This document shows, piece after piece, positions 11,238 through 19,309 of a stretch of 64,000 nt of DNA (position 1 is the first letter of the stretch; the number at the start of each line of letters is the position of its first letter). The translations under genes and the position numbers were made by a program. Under the pieces are notes generated by a model that saw only the letters and a program-made list of their open reading frames with translations, ran no database searches and had not been told where the DNA came from. Location: the NCBI RefSeq assembly GCF_000025705.1, contig NC_013959.1, positions 983,063-1,047,062 on the forward strand, written 5' to 3'. The stretch comes from Sideroxydans lithotrophicus ES-1 (GTDB taxonomy: Bacteria > Pseudomonadota > Gammaproteobacteria > Burkholderiales > Gallionellaceae).

Positions 11238-11722
11238 TCGCGGAAGTTCTGGTACTGCAGCGGAAAGTCGGTGATCGTCTTTTTTACGAAGGCGATGGCC
11301 GCCTGCAGGTCGTCGCGGCTCTTGCCGGTGACGCGTACGGTATCGCCCTGGATGCTGGCTTGCACCTTCATCTTGCTGTCCTTGAGGTGCTTCACGATCT
11401 TCTTTGCCAACTCGGTCTCTACGCCCACTTTGACAGTGCAGGAGCGCTTCACCTTGTTGCCGCTGACCTTCTCGATCTTGTCGCTGATCTCCAGGCATTT
11501 GATATCCACGCCGCGCTTGGTCAGCCTGCCATTGAGGATATCCTGCACCTGATTCATCTGGAACTCGTTGTCGGCATGAACGGTGAGCACCAACTCGGCC
11601 TGCTCGACGCGGGCATCCGATCCCTTGAAATCGAAACGCGTGCTGACTTCCTTGTTGGTCTGCTCGACCGCGTTCTTGACTTCGGTCTTGTCTACTTCTG
11701 AAACGATATCGAAAGATGGCAT
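11234..11722 (-). CDS. yajQ: YajQ family nucleotide-binding protein
   Basis: 162 residues starting [19 protein letters not shown], the family-typical N-terminus and length. A longer frame upstream is not conserved. It has two ferredoxin-like halves, the second with [16 protein letters not shown] YajQ homologue in Xanthomonas binds c-di-GMP and acts as a transcriptional co-regulator; that is family knowledge and not proven here, though this window carries several c-di-GMP enzymes. It leads the coupled gene run that continues with the PAP2 phosphatase. Confidence 0.95.
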   Translation of the reverse strand: MPSFDIVSEVDKTEVKNAVEQTNKEVSTRFDFKGSDARVEQAELVLTVHADNEFQMNQVQDILNGRLTKRGVDIKCLEISDKIEKVSGNKVKRSCTVKVGVETELAKKIVKHLKDSKMKVQASIQGDTVRVTGKSRDDLQAAIAFVKKTITDFPLQYQNFRD

Positions 11723-11794
11723 TGAGTATCTCCTCGAACTATTAACCACAACATACCGCAAGGCGGTGTGTTGCGGCGAAGACTTACCTTCAGG

Positions 11795-12118
11795 TTAGTC
11801 GGAGCCAAAGCTGCAGATGTAGTTCACTTCATCCTTGGCATGGATCTCGAAGCTGCCGTTCTCGGCCACTTTGAAGCTGCTGCCGGCAGCATAGGTTTTG
11901 AAATCGGGTTCTCCGGCGATCCTGACCTGGCATTCGCCAGCGGTGATCTCCATCAGCTCCGGTGCACCGACGTTGAAGGTGAGCGCGGCTCCCGGCATGA
12001 TCACGCCAACTGTCTTGCGCGAACCATCGGGGAAGAATACCGAGTGGGACACACATTTTCCATCAAAGAACACATTGGCTTTCTTGCCGACGCTGATGTT
12101 GTCGATTTTGTCTGACAT
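11795..12118 (-). CDS. ppnP: Pyrimidine/purine nucleoside phosphorylase (DUF1255)
   Basis: Small cupin-fold protein of 107 residues, slightly longer than the E. coli PpnP/YaiE protein. The N-terminal NISVGKKANVFFDGKCVSH, the central TFNVGAPELMEITAGE strand and the FKVAENGSFEIH ending fit the family. PpnP phosphorolyses a range of nucleosides in salvage. It lies between yajQ and the macro-domain gene on the same strand with small gaps. Confidence 0.9.
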   Translation of the reverse strand: MSDKIDNISVGKKANVFFDGKCVSHSVFFPDGSRKTVGVIMPGAALTFNVGAPELMEITAGECQVRIAGEPDFKTYAAGSSFKVAENGSFEIHAKDEVNYICSFGSD

Positions 12119-12145
12119 ACTGTTATTTCCTTTGGGACGATTGGA

Positions 12146-12637
12146 TTATTTTGCTGGTTCGCTGGCTTTTACGCCTTTTTGATAATTGGCATAAATATAG
12201 ACAGGGATGTTCAGGTCGCCAAGATGTTTCTCGATCAGCGGTCTTACGTCATCCCAGTCCAGTCCTCCCACACCGCATGCCAGACGGGGCAGGGCAAGGC
12301 TGCCGACCTTCTCTTTCTGTACGAAGCTGCGCAGCGCATGCAGACTGTGGTTGATGTGTTGCAGTGTGGCATGGCCGGGCTTGCTGCCATGATCGTAAGC
12401 GCCGTCCTGCGTGAACAGGTTGACGAGATGGCGGCCGTCAGCGCTCATCCATGTCCACAACTCGCCGGACTTGGGATGCCGGGTCTGGCAATAATGGCGG
12501 AAGTCCTTGTACATGGCAGGCATGCGTTCGCGCAGTTGCAGTGCCAGACCCTGATGGAAGTCATCGTTCGGCGCGACACCTTGCACGATGGCCTTCGCGC
12601 CGCTTAACAGGATGTCACCGCTCAGGTCGTGCAGCAT
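12146..12637 (-). CDS. Macro-domain protein, Poa1p-like ADP-ribose phosphatase family
   Basis: 163 residues forming a single macro domain. GDILLSGAKAIVQGVAPNDD begins the fold and LPRLACGVGGLDW is the ADP-ribose-binding glycine loop typical of the ALC1/Poa1p-like class. Such proteins hydrolyse ADP-ribose-1''-phosphate or remove ADP-ribose from nucleic acids and proteins. There is no toxin or ADP-ribosyltransferase gene next to it, so it is probably a housekeeping enzyme and not the antitoxin half of a DarTG pair. Confidence 0.88.
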   Translation of the reverse strand: MLHDLSGDILLSGAKAIVQGVAPNDDFHQGLALQLRERMPAMYKDFRHYCQTRHPKSGELWTWMSADGRHLVNLFTQDGAYDHGSKPGHATLQHINHSLHALRSFVQKEKVGSLALPRLACGVGGLDWDDVRPLIEKHLGDLNIPVYIYANYQKGVKASEPAK

Positions 12638-12659
12638 GATGTCTCCCGTAGCCTTTGCC

Positions 12660-13886
12660 TTATTTGCGATTCTTCAGGTTCGCCGCGATGCGCATGCGCA
12701 AGGCGTTCAGCTTGATGAAGCCGCCCGCATCCTTCTGGTCGTAGGCGCCCTTGTCGTCCTCGAAGGTGGCGATGGTCGGGTCGAACAGCGAATCGGTCTT
12801 GGAGTCGCGGCCGACGACGATGACGTTGCCCTTGTACAGCTTGACCCGTACCCAGCCGTTCACGCAGCTTTGCGTGTGGTCGATCAGCACCTGCAACGCC
12901 TTGCGCTCAGGACTCCACCAGTAGCCGTTGTAGATCATGCTGGCGTAACGCGGCATCAGGTCGTCCTTCAAATGCGCCACCTCGCGATCCAGCGTGATGG
13001 ATTCGATGGCGCGGTGCGCCTTCAGCATGATGGTGCCACCGGGGGTCTCGTAGCAGCCGCGCGACTTCATGCCGACATAGCGGTTCTCCACCAGGTCGAG
13101 GCGACCGATGCCGTGCTTGCCGCCAAGCTCGTTCAGCTTGGTCAGCACCTGTGCCGGCGACATCTTGTTGCCGTTCAGCGACACGATGTCGCCGTTGACG
13201 AACTCGAGATCCAGATATTCTGCCTGGTCTGGAGCTTTCTCCGGAGAGACCGTCCAGCGCCACATGTTCTCTTCTGCTTCGGCAGCAGGGTCTTCCAGGT
13301 GGCGGCCTTCGTAGCTGATGTGCAGCAGGTTGGCATCCATGGAGTAGGGCGAGCCGCCTTGCTTGTGCTTCATCTCGATGGGGATGCCATGCTTCTCGGC
13401 GTAAGCCAGCAGTTTCTCGCGCGACAGCAGATCCCATTCGCGCCACGGCGCGATGATCTTGATGCCGGGCTTCAGCGCATAGGCGCCCAGCTCGAAACGC
13501 ACCTGGTCGTTGCCCTTGCCGGTCGCACCGTGCGAGATGGCTTGCGCACCCGTCTTGTTGACGATGTCGATCAAACGCTTGGCGATCAGCGGGCGGGCGA
13601 TGGAGGTGCCAAGCAGGTATTCGCCTTCGTAGATGGTGTTGGCACGGAACATCGGGAACACGAAATCGCGCACGAACTCCTCGCGCAGGTCGTCGATGAA
13701 GATGTTCTCCGGCTTGATGCCGAACTTCAGCGCCTTCTGGCGCGCTGGTTCGAGTTCTTCGCCTTGCCCCAGGTCGGCGGTGAAAGTCACCACTTCGCAC
13801 TGGTAGGTGTCTTGCAGCCACTTCAGGATGACCGAAGTATCGAGTCCGCCGGAGTAGGCGAGGACGGCTTTTTTGATTTCGCTCAT
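12660..13886 (-). CDS. argG: Argininosuccinate synthase
   Basis: Penultimate step of arginine synthesis: citrulline plus aspartate plus ATP gives argininosuccinate. 408 residues. The PP-loop motif AYSGGLDTS lies near the N-terminus, followed by family blocks such as [12 protein letters not shown] and [15 protein letters not shown]. It is transcribed with argF and argD upstream, an arginine gene group. The gap to argF holds a displaced second copy of the argF tail. argH is not in the window. Confidence 0.99.
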   Translation of the reverse strand: MSEIKKAVLAYSGGLDTSVILKWLQDTYQCEVVTFTADLGQGEELEPARQKALKFGIKPENIFIDDLREEFVRDFVFPMFRANTIYEGEYLLGTSIARPLIAKRLIDIVNKTGAQAISHGATGKGNDQVRFELGAYALKPGIKIIAPWREWDLLSREKLLAYAEKHGIPIEMKHKQGGSPYSMDANLLHISYEGRHLEDPAAEAEENMWRWTVSPEKAPDQAEYLDLEFVNGDIVSLNGNKMSPAQVLTKLNELGGKHGIGRLDLVENRYVGMKSRGCYETPGGTIMLKAHRAIESITLDREVAHLKDDLMPRYASMIYNGYWWSPERKALQVLIDHTQSCVNGWVRVKLYKGNVIVVGRDSKTDSLFDPTIATFEDDKGAYDQKDAGGFIKLNALRMRIAANLKNRK

Positions 13887-13903
13887 TGCTTTTTACTTCC
13901 GAT

Positions 13904-13966
13904 TTAGTTGTTGATCTTGCCCGGCAGTAGATATTCCATCAGGGCTTTCTGTACGTGCAAACGATT
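13904..13966 (-). pseudogene. Orphan second copy of the argF 3' end
   Basis: The minus strand reads NRLHVQKALMEYLLPGKINN and a stop. The intact argF ends NRLHVQKALMEYLLLGKVGN: 17 of these 20 residues are identical, while many of the DNA differences are silent. The copy lacks everything upstream and is separated from argF by a hairpin repeat (13967-14024). It looks like the old tail of a replaced or interrupted argF, or the scar of recombination with a related allele. Confidence 0.8.
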
Positions 13967-14024
13967 TTGGCTTCGGCCACCGCTACGCGGTTTAACTTGC
14001 TACGCAAGTTAGCCTACGCCGAAA
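13967..14024. repeat. Hairpin repeat between argF and its orphan tail
   Basis: Same block as at 901-955 next to proB: TTCGGC...GCCGAA outer arms (13972-14023), an inner ACCGC-TAC-GCGGT stem (13979-13991) and a TAACTTG/CAAGTTA stem. Relative to the proB copy the inner stem has changed from GTCGC/GCGAC to ACCGC/GCGGT, with both sides changed together so pairing is kept. Its right edge (14022-14033) is also the exact complement of 14103-14114 inside the argF coding end. Confidence 0.75.
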
Positions 14025-14050
14025 CAGGCTGCACATTCTTTCCGCTTCGA

Positions 14051-14980
14051 TTAGTTGCCCACTTTACCCAAGAGTAGATATTCCATGAGAGCTTTCTGCA
14101 CATGCAGCCTGTTTTCAGCCTCGTCCCACACCACGGACTGGGAGCCGTCGATGACCTCCGCCGCGACCTCTTCGCCGCGATGGGCGGGCAGGCAGTGCAT
14201 GAACAGTGCGTCCCTGGCGGCTACGCGCATCATGTCGCCATCCACCTGCCAGTCGGCGAAGTCCTTCATTCGTTCTTCGTTCTCCGCCTCGAAACCCATC
14301 GAGGTCCATACGTCGGTAGTCACCAGGTCCGCGTTCCGTGCCGCTTCCATCGGGTCGGTGAACTCCTCGTAATGATCTTCGCCGAACAATCCGGCGCGCT
14401 CCGGCTCTACCTCGTAGCCGGGCGGGGTGGAAACGTGGACGTTGAAGTCCAGGATCTCCGCTGCCTGCAGCCAGGTGTTGCACATGTTGTTGGAATCGCC
14501 GATCCAGGCCACGGTCTTGCCTTTGATCGAGCCTCGATGCTCGACATAAGTGTAGATATCTGCCAGCACCTGACAGGGATGATATTCGTTGGTGAGGCCG
14601 TTGATGACTGGGACGCGCGAGTTGCGCGCGAAGCGCTCGATGATGTCCTGTTCGAAAGTGCGGATCATCACGATGTCGCTCATGCGCGAAATGACCTGCC
14701 CGGCGTCTTCCACCGGCTCGCCGCGACCGAGCTGTGAATCGCGCGTGTTCAGGTAGATGGCCGAACCGCCGAGCTGGTGCATGCCGGCCTCGAACGACAG
14801 GCGAGTGCGTGTGCTGGCTTTTTCGAAGATCATTACCAGCGTGCGGTCTTCCAGCGGCCAGTATTTCTCATAGCGCTTGAAACGTTCCTTGATGATGCGG
14901 GTGCGCTCGAACAGGTATTCAAGCTCGTTGCGATCCAGATCCTTGAATTGCAGAAAATGCTTGATGGGTTTGCTGCTCAT
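14051..14980 (-). CDS. argF: Ornithine carbamoyltransferase
   Basis: Makes citrulline from ornithine and carbamoyl phosphate, the latter supplied by CarAB encoded further along. 309 residues from MSSKPIKHFLQF; an upstream in-frame start would add 13 unconserved residues. The carbamoyl-phosphate motif STRTR, the HPCQ loop and the HCLPAHRGEE ornithine loop are intact. The last 20 codons are duplicated 85 bases downstream. argD ends 2 bases upstream of the argF start, so the order of transcription is argD-argF-argG. Confidence 0.98.
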   Translation of the reverse strand: MSSKPIKHFLQFKDLDRNELEYLFERTRIIKERFKRYEKYWPLEDRTLVMIFEKASTRTRLSFEAGMHQLGGSAIYLNTRDSQLGRGEPVEDAGQVISRMSDIVMIRTFEQDIIERFARNSRVPVINGLTNEYHPCQVLADIYTYVEHRGSIKGKTVAWIGDSNNMCNTWLQAAEILDFNVHVSTPPGYEVEPERAGLFGEDHYEEFTDPMEAARNADLVTTDVWTSMGFEAENEERMKDFADWQVDGDMMRVAARDALFMHCLPAHRGEEVAAEVIDGSQSVVWDEAENRLHVQKALMEYLLLGKVGN

Positions 14981-14982
14981 GT

Positions 14983-16158
14983 TCACTCCTGCGCCAGAAA
15001 TTCCGTGATCAGCGGACACAGGATATCCAGCAACTGCAGCGCATCGCTTTCCGAAAAAACGAGCGACGGCAGCAAACGGACCACATTGTCAGCGGTGACA
15101 TTGATGAGCAGGCCTTGTTCGCGTGCTTTGCCGACCAGGTCGCCGCACGGTTTATCGAGTTCGATGCCCAGCATCAAGCCTTGTCCGCGCACGGTCACGA
15201 CGCCTTTCGTGCCGCCCAGTCTTGCCAGAAACTGCTGCTTGAGCCATGCGCCCAGTTTGGCGGCATGATCGAGCAACTTGTCCTGTTCCATGATGTTCAG
15301 CGTTGTCAGCGCGGCGGTCGAGGCCAGCGGGTTGCCGCCGAAAGTCGAGCCGTGGTTGCCCGGCTTGAACGTACCCGTCGCCTTGCCTGCAGCCAGGCAG
15401 GCGCCCACAGGCACGCCTGAGCCCAGCCCTTTGGCCAAGGTCATCACATCCGGCATGATGTCCGTATGCTGGAACGCGAACCATTTGCCGGTCCTGCCCA
15501 AGCCGCATTGCACCTCGTCCAGCATCAGCAGCCATTCCTGTTCGTCGCAGATATTGCGCAAGCCATGCAGATAGCTGATGTCTGGTGTGCGGATGCCGCC
15601 TTCGCCCTGGATAGGTTCGACCAGTACGGCGACGACATTCGGTGTGTGCCGGGCAACTTGGCGGATGGCCTCCAGATCGTCGTAAGGGACGCGCACGAAA
15701 CCTTTGACCAGCGGTTCGAATCCGGCTTGTACCTTGCGGTTGCCTGTGGCGGAGAGGGTGGCCAGCGTGCGGCCATGGAAGGCTTTTTCCATGACGATGA
15801 TCGAAGGATCGGCCACGCCCTTGTTATGTCCGTATAACCGTGCCAGCTTGATCGCTGCTTCGTTCGCTTCGCAGCCAGAGTTGCACAGGAACACCTCCTG
15901 CATGCCGGAAAGTTGGCACAGCTTGTCGGCGATCAGCTCCTGTTCCTGTACCTGGTAGAGATTGGAGGTGTGGATCAGCTTGCCGATCTGCTTGGTGAGC
16001 GCGGCGGTGAAGCGCGGATGCGCGTGCCCCAAGGTATTGACCGCGATGCCGGAAAGAGCGTCGAGATATCGTTTGCCGTTGATGTCCCATAGCCAGACAC
16101 CTTCGCCGTGGGTAAAGGTGACATTCTGTCTTGCATAGGTATTCATCAAATGTGACAT
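14983..16158 (-). CDS. argD: Acetylornithine aminotransferase
   Basis: PLP-dependent class III aminotransferase, 391 residues, converting N-acetylglutamate semialdehyde to N-acetylornithine; many homologues also act in lysine synthesis on succinyl-diaminopimelate. Family motifs include DALSGIAVNTLGH, LCNSGCEANEAAIKLAR, LDEVQCGLGRTGK and the lysine-bearing LAKGLGSGVP. It is first of the argD-argF-argG group and lies immediately downstream of the rpsT terminator, so it should have its own promoter or depend on read-through. Confidence 0.97.
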   Translation of the reverse strand: MSHLMNTYARQNVTFTHGEGVWLWDINGKRYLDALSGIAVNTLGHAHPRFTAALTKQIGKLIHTSNLYQVQEQELIADKLCQLSGMQEVFLCNSGCEANEAAIKLARLYGHNKGVADPSIIVMEKAFHGRTLATLSATGNRKVQAGFEPLVKGFVRVPYDDLEAIRQVARHTPNVVAVLVEPIQGEGGIRTPDISYLHGLRNICDEQEWLLMLDEVQCGLGRTGKWFAFQHTDIMPDVMTLAKGLGSGVPVGACLAAGKATGTFKPGNHGSTFGGNPLASTAALTTLNIMEQDKLLDHAAKLGAWLKQQFLARLGGTKGVVTVRGQGLMLGIELDKPCGDLVGKAREQGLLINVTADNVVRLLPSLVFSESDALQLLDILCPLITEFLAQE

Positions 16159-16205
16159 GGCAAGCTTCCCGGTCTTGTTGTTTCTCTGATGCTGGAACTA
16201 TAAAC

Positions 16206-16234
16206 AAAAAAGGCCGACAGTTCGTCGGCCTTTT
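16206..16234 (-). terminator. Intrinsic terminator after rpsT
   Basis: Arms 16208-16218 and 16224-16234 (AAAAGGCCGAC / GTCGGCCTTTT) are perfect. On the minus strand the stem is followed by a run of six T, giving a textbook terminator between rpsT and argD. Confidence 0.9.
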
Positions 16235-16260
16235 GTCGCAGACTCATCGTCTGCAATAAA

Positions 16261-16524
16261 TCAGGCCATCGCCTTGATCGCAGCGGACAATCGGCTCTTA
16301 TGGCGAGCTGCCTTGTTCTTGTGCACGATCTTCTTGTCGGCGATGGAATCTACCACGCTGGTGGATTCCTGGAACACGGCCTGTGCGGCTGCCTTGTCGC
16401 CGGCTTCGATCGCCTTGGCGACCTTCTTGATCGCGGTACGCAGTTCGGAACGCAGGCTGGCGTTGTGCTGGCCTTGCTTGACTGCCTGTTTTGCACGTTT
16501 TCTAGCTTGTGCGCTATTTGCCAT
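16261..16524 (-). CDS. rpsT: 30S ribosomal protein S20
   Basis: 87 residues, highly basic and helical: [17 protein letters not shown] at the N-terminus and [15 protein letters not shown] at the C-terminus are diagnostic. It is monocistronic, framed by a sigma-70 promoter (16567-16595) and an intrinsic terminator. Its position next to DUF3579 and murJ on the opposite strand is typical of betaproteobacteria. Confidence 0.99.
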   Translation of the reverse strand: MANSAQARKRAKQAVKQGQHNASLRSELRTAIKKVAKAIEAGDKAAAQAVFQESTSVVDSIADKKIVHKNKAARHKSRLSAAIKAMA

Positions 16525-16566
16525 GAGTACTACTCCTTGAGAATTCGGCTTTTCAGAAAGGGGCGC

Positions 16567-16595
16567 ATTCTAGAGGCTCATTCAAGGTTTGGCAA
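16567..16595 (-). promoter_or_regulatory. Sigma-70 promoter of rpsT
   Basis: Minus-strand TTGCCA (16590-16595) and TAGAAT (16567-16572) are spaced by 17 bases, about 45 bases upstream of the rpsT start codon. Confidence 0.7.
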
Positions 16596-16797
16596 ACTCT
16601 TTTTTCTGGGGAGGCCAGTGCCGTGTTCATATGATTTGAAAAGTGGCTTTGGATATCGATTCCATCCCCGCTTGATGATAAACGGTCTGGTTCCTGGCGC
16701 GGTGGGCATGGTTTCGCCGTTGGCGAAAGGGCGGTGGTATGATGGCTTCACAAGTTGCCATCAAGCATTTCCAATTAAGAACAGGGTGGAATGAGCA

Positions 16798-17148
16798 ATG
16801 CTGCCAGGTGTCGCCGAATTCGTGGTTCAAGGGATCACCGTGGACGGTGAGGTGTTGCAACCGCCGGAATGGGCAGAGCAGTTGTGCAGTAGTCTGGGTA
16901 AGGCTGACCCTGATGGTCGGGTTTATGCCTCCCATGCGCGACCCATGGTGGTCAACGGCGTGCAGTCGGTTGTGGTGCGGCTATCCCTGAAACTGGTCGA
17001 CGAGAATGCCTTCGAGACGATCAAGCAATTCGTCACCGAGCATCGCCTGCAAGTGCGCGCCGGTCGCGGCAGCCGCGATGCCGAGGGGGCGGAATCCCAT
17101 CTGGTGGTGGAGCAGGAGCGGCGTTCGCCGAAGAACAACGACTGGTAG
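16798..17148 (+). CDS. DUF3579 family protein, first copy
   Basis: 116 residues, soluble, no signal peptide. It begins VAEFVVQGITVDGE and ends in the strongly conserved ERRSPKNNDW. The function of this largely betaproteobacterial family is unknown. A GGTGGA ribosome binding site lies 7 bases before the ATG. The next gene is a second member of the same family, and murJ follows, so a role at the cell envelope is possible but unproven. Confidence 0.85.
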   Translation: MLPGVAEFVVQGITVDGEVLQPPEWAEQLCSSLGKADPDGRVYASHARPMVVNGVQSVVVRLSLKLVDENAFETIKQFVTEHRLQVRAGRGSRDAEGAESHLVVEQERRSPKNNDW

Positions 17149-17223
17149 CCCGTTGATTGGGTTGTTATCTTGGGTGGCGGCTCGATGTTACAATGACTTC
17201 AATTCGATTTCCGGGAATCAAAA

Positions 17224-17595
17224 TTGTTAGACAGAAAAGATCGTTCGCCTGACCTCGCCGAGTTTGTCATTCAGGGTATCAACAAAGACGGAACGCCGTT
17301 CCGCCCTTCCAACTGGGGAGAGCGGTTGAGCGACATGCTGTCCACGACGGGTCATGATGGCCGGATCGTTTATTCATCCTATCTGCGCCCGATGGTGATA
17401 CAAGGCATACCTTCCGTTGTTGTGCGCTTCTCTCTGGAAACGGCCGATCCGCATGCCTTCGAACTGGTCAGGCAATTCGTGGCGAGCAATCACCTGACCG
17501 TCCGCGCAGGGCGCAGCCGGGTGGATGCCGGTGCGACGGGGCTGTTTCCGACGATCAGCATGGAGCGCCGTTCTCCCAAGAACAATGGCTGGTGA
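17224..17595 (+). CDS. DUF3579 family protein, second copy
   Basis: 123 residues starting at TTG (17224). It aligns end to end with the preceding gene: LAEFVIQGINKDG, RPMVIQGIPSVVVRFSLE and the terminal ERRSPKNNGW correspond to VAEFVVQGITVDG, RPMVVNGVQSVVVRLSLK and ERRSPKNNDW. The two have diverged considerably elsewhere, so the duplication is old. It lies 39 bases upstream of murJ and is probably co-transcribed with it. Confidence 0.85.
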   Translation: MLDRKDRSPDLAEFVIQGINKDGTPFRPSNWGERLSDMLSTTGHDGRIVYSSYLRPMVIQGIPSVVVRFSLETADPHAFELVRQFVASNHLTVRAGRSRVDAGATGLFPTISMERRSPKNNGW

Positions 17596-17634
17596 TGTCG
17601 GCCTTGGTCGGGTTCATTAGATCGCCAAGACTCG

Positions 17635-19179
17635 ATGAATCTGCTTAAAGCCCTAGCTGCCGTCAGCAGCCTGACCCTGGTATCCCGCATCCTGGCCTTC
17701 GTGCGCGATGTATTGATCGCCCGCATCTTCGGCGCAGGCATGGCGACCGATGCCTTCTTCGTTGCTTTCAAGCTGCCCAATCTGTTGCGCAGAATGTTCG
17801 CTGAAGGCGCGTTCTCGCAAGCCTTTGTGCCGATCTTCGGCGAATACAAGAATCGCAAGAGCCCGGAGGAGACCAAGCTGCTGGTGGATCATGTGGCCAC
17901 CCTGCTGGCGATCATCCTGTTCATCGTCACTCTCGTCGGCATCGTCGCCGCGCCGATCCTGGTCTATATCAACGCTCCGGGTTTTGCCAAAGAGCCGGGC
18001 AAGTTCGAGCTTACCGTGCAGTTGCTGCGGATCACGTCGCCTTATATCTTCTTCATTTCGCTGGTCGCCGTAGCGGCCGCCATCCTCAATACCTACAACA
18101 AGTTCTGGGTGCCGGCGTTCGCGCCCATCCTGCTCAATTTGTGTTTCATCGGGGGGGCGTTGTGGCTGGCACCGTATTTCGACCCGCCCATCCTGGCGCT
18201 GGCGTGGGCGGTGTTCATCGCAGGATTTGTGCAACTTGCATTCCAGATACCGTTCCTGAAACAAATCGGCATGCTGCCGCGCATCCGCTTCAGCCTGAAG
18301 GATGCAGGCATGCGCCGCGTCATCCGGCAGATGGGGCCGGCCATGTTCGGCGTGTCCATCGCGCAGATCAGTCTCATCATCAACACCATCTTCGCCTCGT
18401 TCCTGGTGGCAGGCAGCGTGTCCTGGCTGTATTACGCCGACCGCCTGATGGAATTCCCGTCCGGCCTGCTGGGGGCGGCGCTCGGCACCATCCTGCTGCC
18501 TTCGCTTTCCAGGCATCATGCCGACAACAGCACAGCGGAATATTCCAGGTTGCTGGATTGGGGATTGCGCCTCGTCTTCATGCTCACGCTGCCGGCTGCG
18601 CTGGCGCTGGGCATGATCGCAGTGCCTTTGCTGGCGACGTTCTTCCAGCATGGCGCATTCGTCGCCAACGATGTGCTGATGACGCGCAACGCACTGGTCG
18701 GCTACAGCGTCGGGTTGATCGGTCTCATCGCTGTAAAAGTGCTTGCTCCAGGTTTCTATGCGCGGCAGGACATAAGAACCCCGGTCAAGATCGGTATCGC
18801 CACGCTGGTCGCCACGCAGTTGATGAATCTGCTGTTCGTGTTCGGCCTGCAATTGCACCACGCGGGGCTGGCACTAGCCATTGGTCTCGGTGCCTGTTTC
18901 AATTCTTCAGTGCTGTTCTATTTTCTGCGCAAACGCGGCATCTACCAGCCCGAGCCGGGATGGGGTGGATTCTTCCTCAAGCTTTGCGTCGCCCTGCTGG
19001 CGCTGGCCTTGACGCTCTGGCTCGGCATGGGGGGCGAACAGCACTGGCTGACCACGCATGGATGGACGCGTATCATCCACCTTTCCTGGCTGGTGCTGCT
19101 GGGCGTGGTGGTGTACTTTGCAGTGCTTTTCGCGCTGGGTTTCCGTCTCAGGGATTTCTCGAAGCGCGGGGCAAGCTGA
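17635..19179 (+). CDS. murJ: Lipid II flippase MurJ
   Basis: 514-residue polytopic membrane protein of the MOP superfamily that moves lipid II across the inner membrane for peptidoglycan synthesis. The N-terminus ([48 protein letters not shown]) is the diagnostic MurJ block with its essential arginines. About 14 hydrophobic helices follow. It is third in a rightward run after the two DUF3579 genes. Confidence 0.98.
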   Translation: MNLLKALAAVSSLTLVSRILAFVRDVLIARIFGAGMATDAFFVAFKLPNLLRRMFAEGAFSQAFVPIFGEYKNRKSPEETKLLVDHVATLLAIILFIVTLVGIVAAPILVYINAPGFAKEPGKFELTVQLLRITSPYIFFISLVAVAAAILNTYNKFWVPAFAPILLNLCFIGGALWLAPYFDPPILALAWAVFIAGFVQLAFQIPFLKQIGMLPRIRFSLKDAGMRRVIRQMGPAMFGVSIAQISLIINTIFASFLVAGSVSWLYYADRLMEFPSGLLGAALGTILLPSLSRHHADNSTAEYSRLLDWGLRLVFMLTLPAALALGMIAVPLLATFFQHGAFVANDVLMTRNALVGYSVGLIGLIAVKVLAPGFYARQDIRTPVKIGIATLVATQLMNLLFVFGLQLHHAGLALAIGLGACFNSSVLFYFLRKRGIYQPEPGWGGFFLKLCVALLALALTLWLGMGGEQHWLTTHGWTRIIHLSWLVLLGVVVYFAVLFALGFRLRDFSKRGAS

Positions 19180-19309
19180 TCAGGTTTGCCTTTGATCCAG
19201 GGCGGATTACAGCGTGACCTGAACCGTTGTTGTCGCATACCGAATAAGAATAAGCACGCCAAACGTGCAAATGCTCTGCCAGTATCTGTTGCGTCAAGGC
19301 CATGGGGGA

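Noticed and set aside
12146-12637. Macro-domain gene as the antitoxin of a DarTG-like toxin-antitoxin system
   Set aside because: Neighbours are ppnP and argG; no DarT-type ADP-ribosyltransferase is adjacent, and the protein is a single-domain Poa1p-like form.
12588-13907. Open frame of more than 400 codons on the strand opposite argG
   Set aside because: It mirrors argG codon by codon, has no family resemblance and is a by-product of high G+C coding bias. The same applies to long antisense frames opposite murJ, the cys genes, carB and ftsH.
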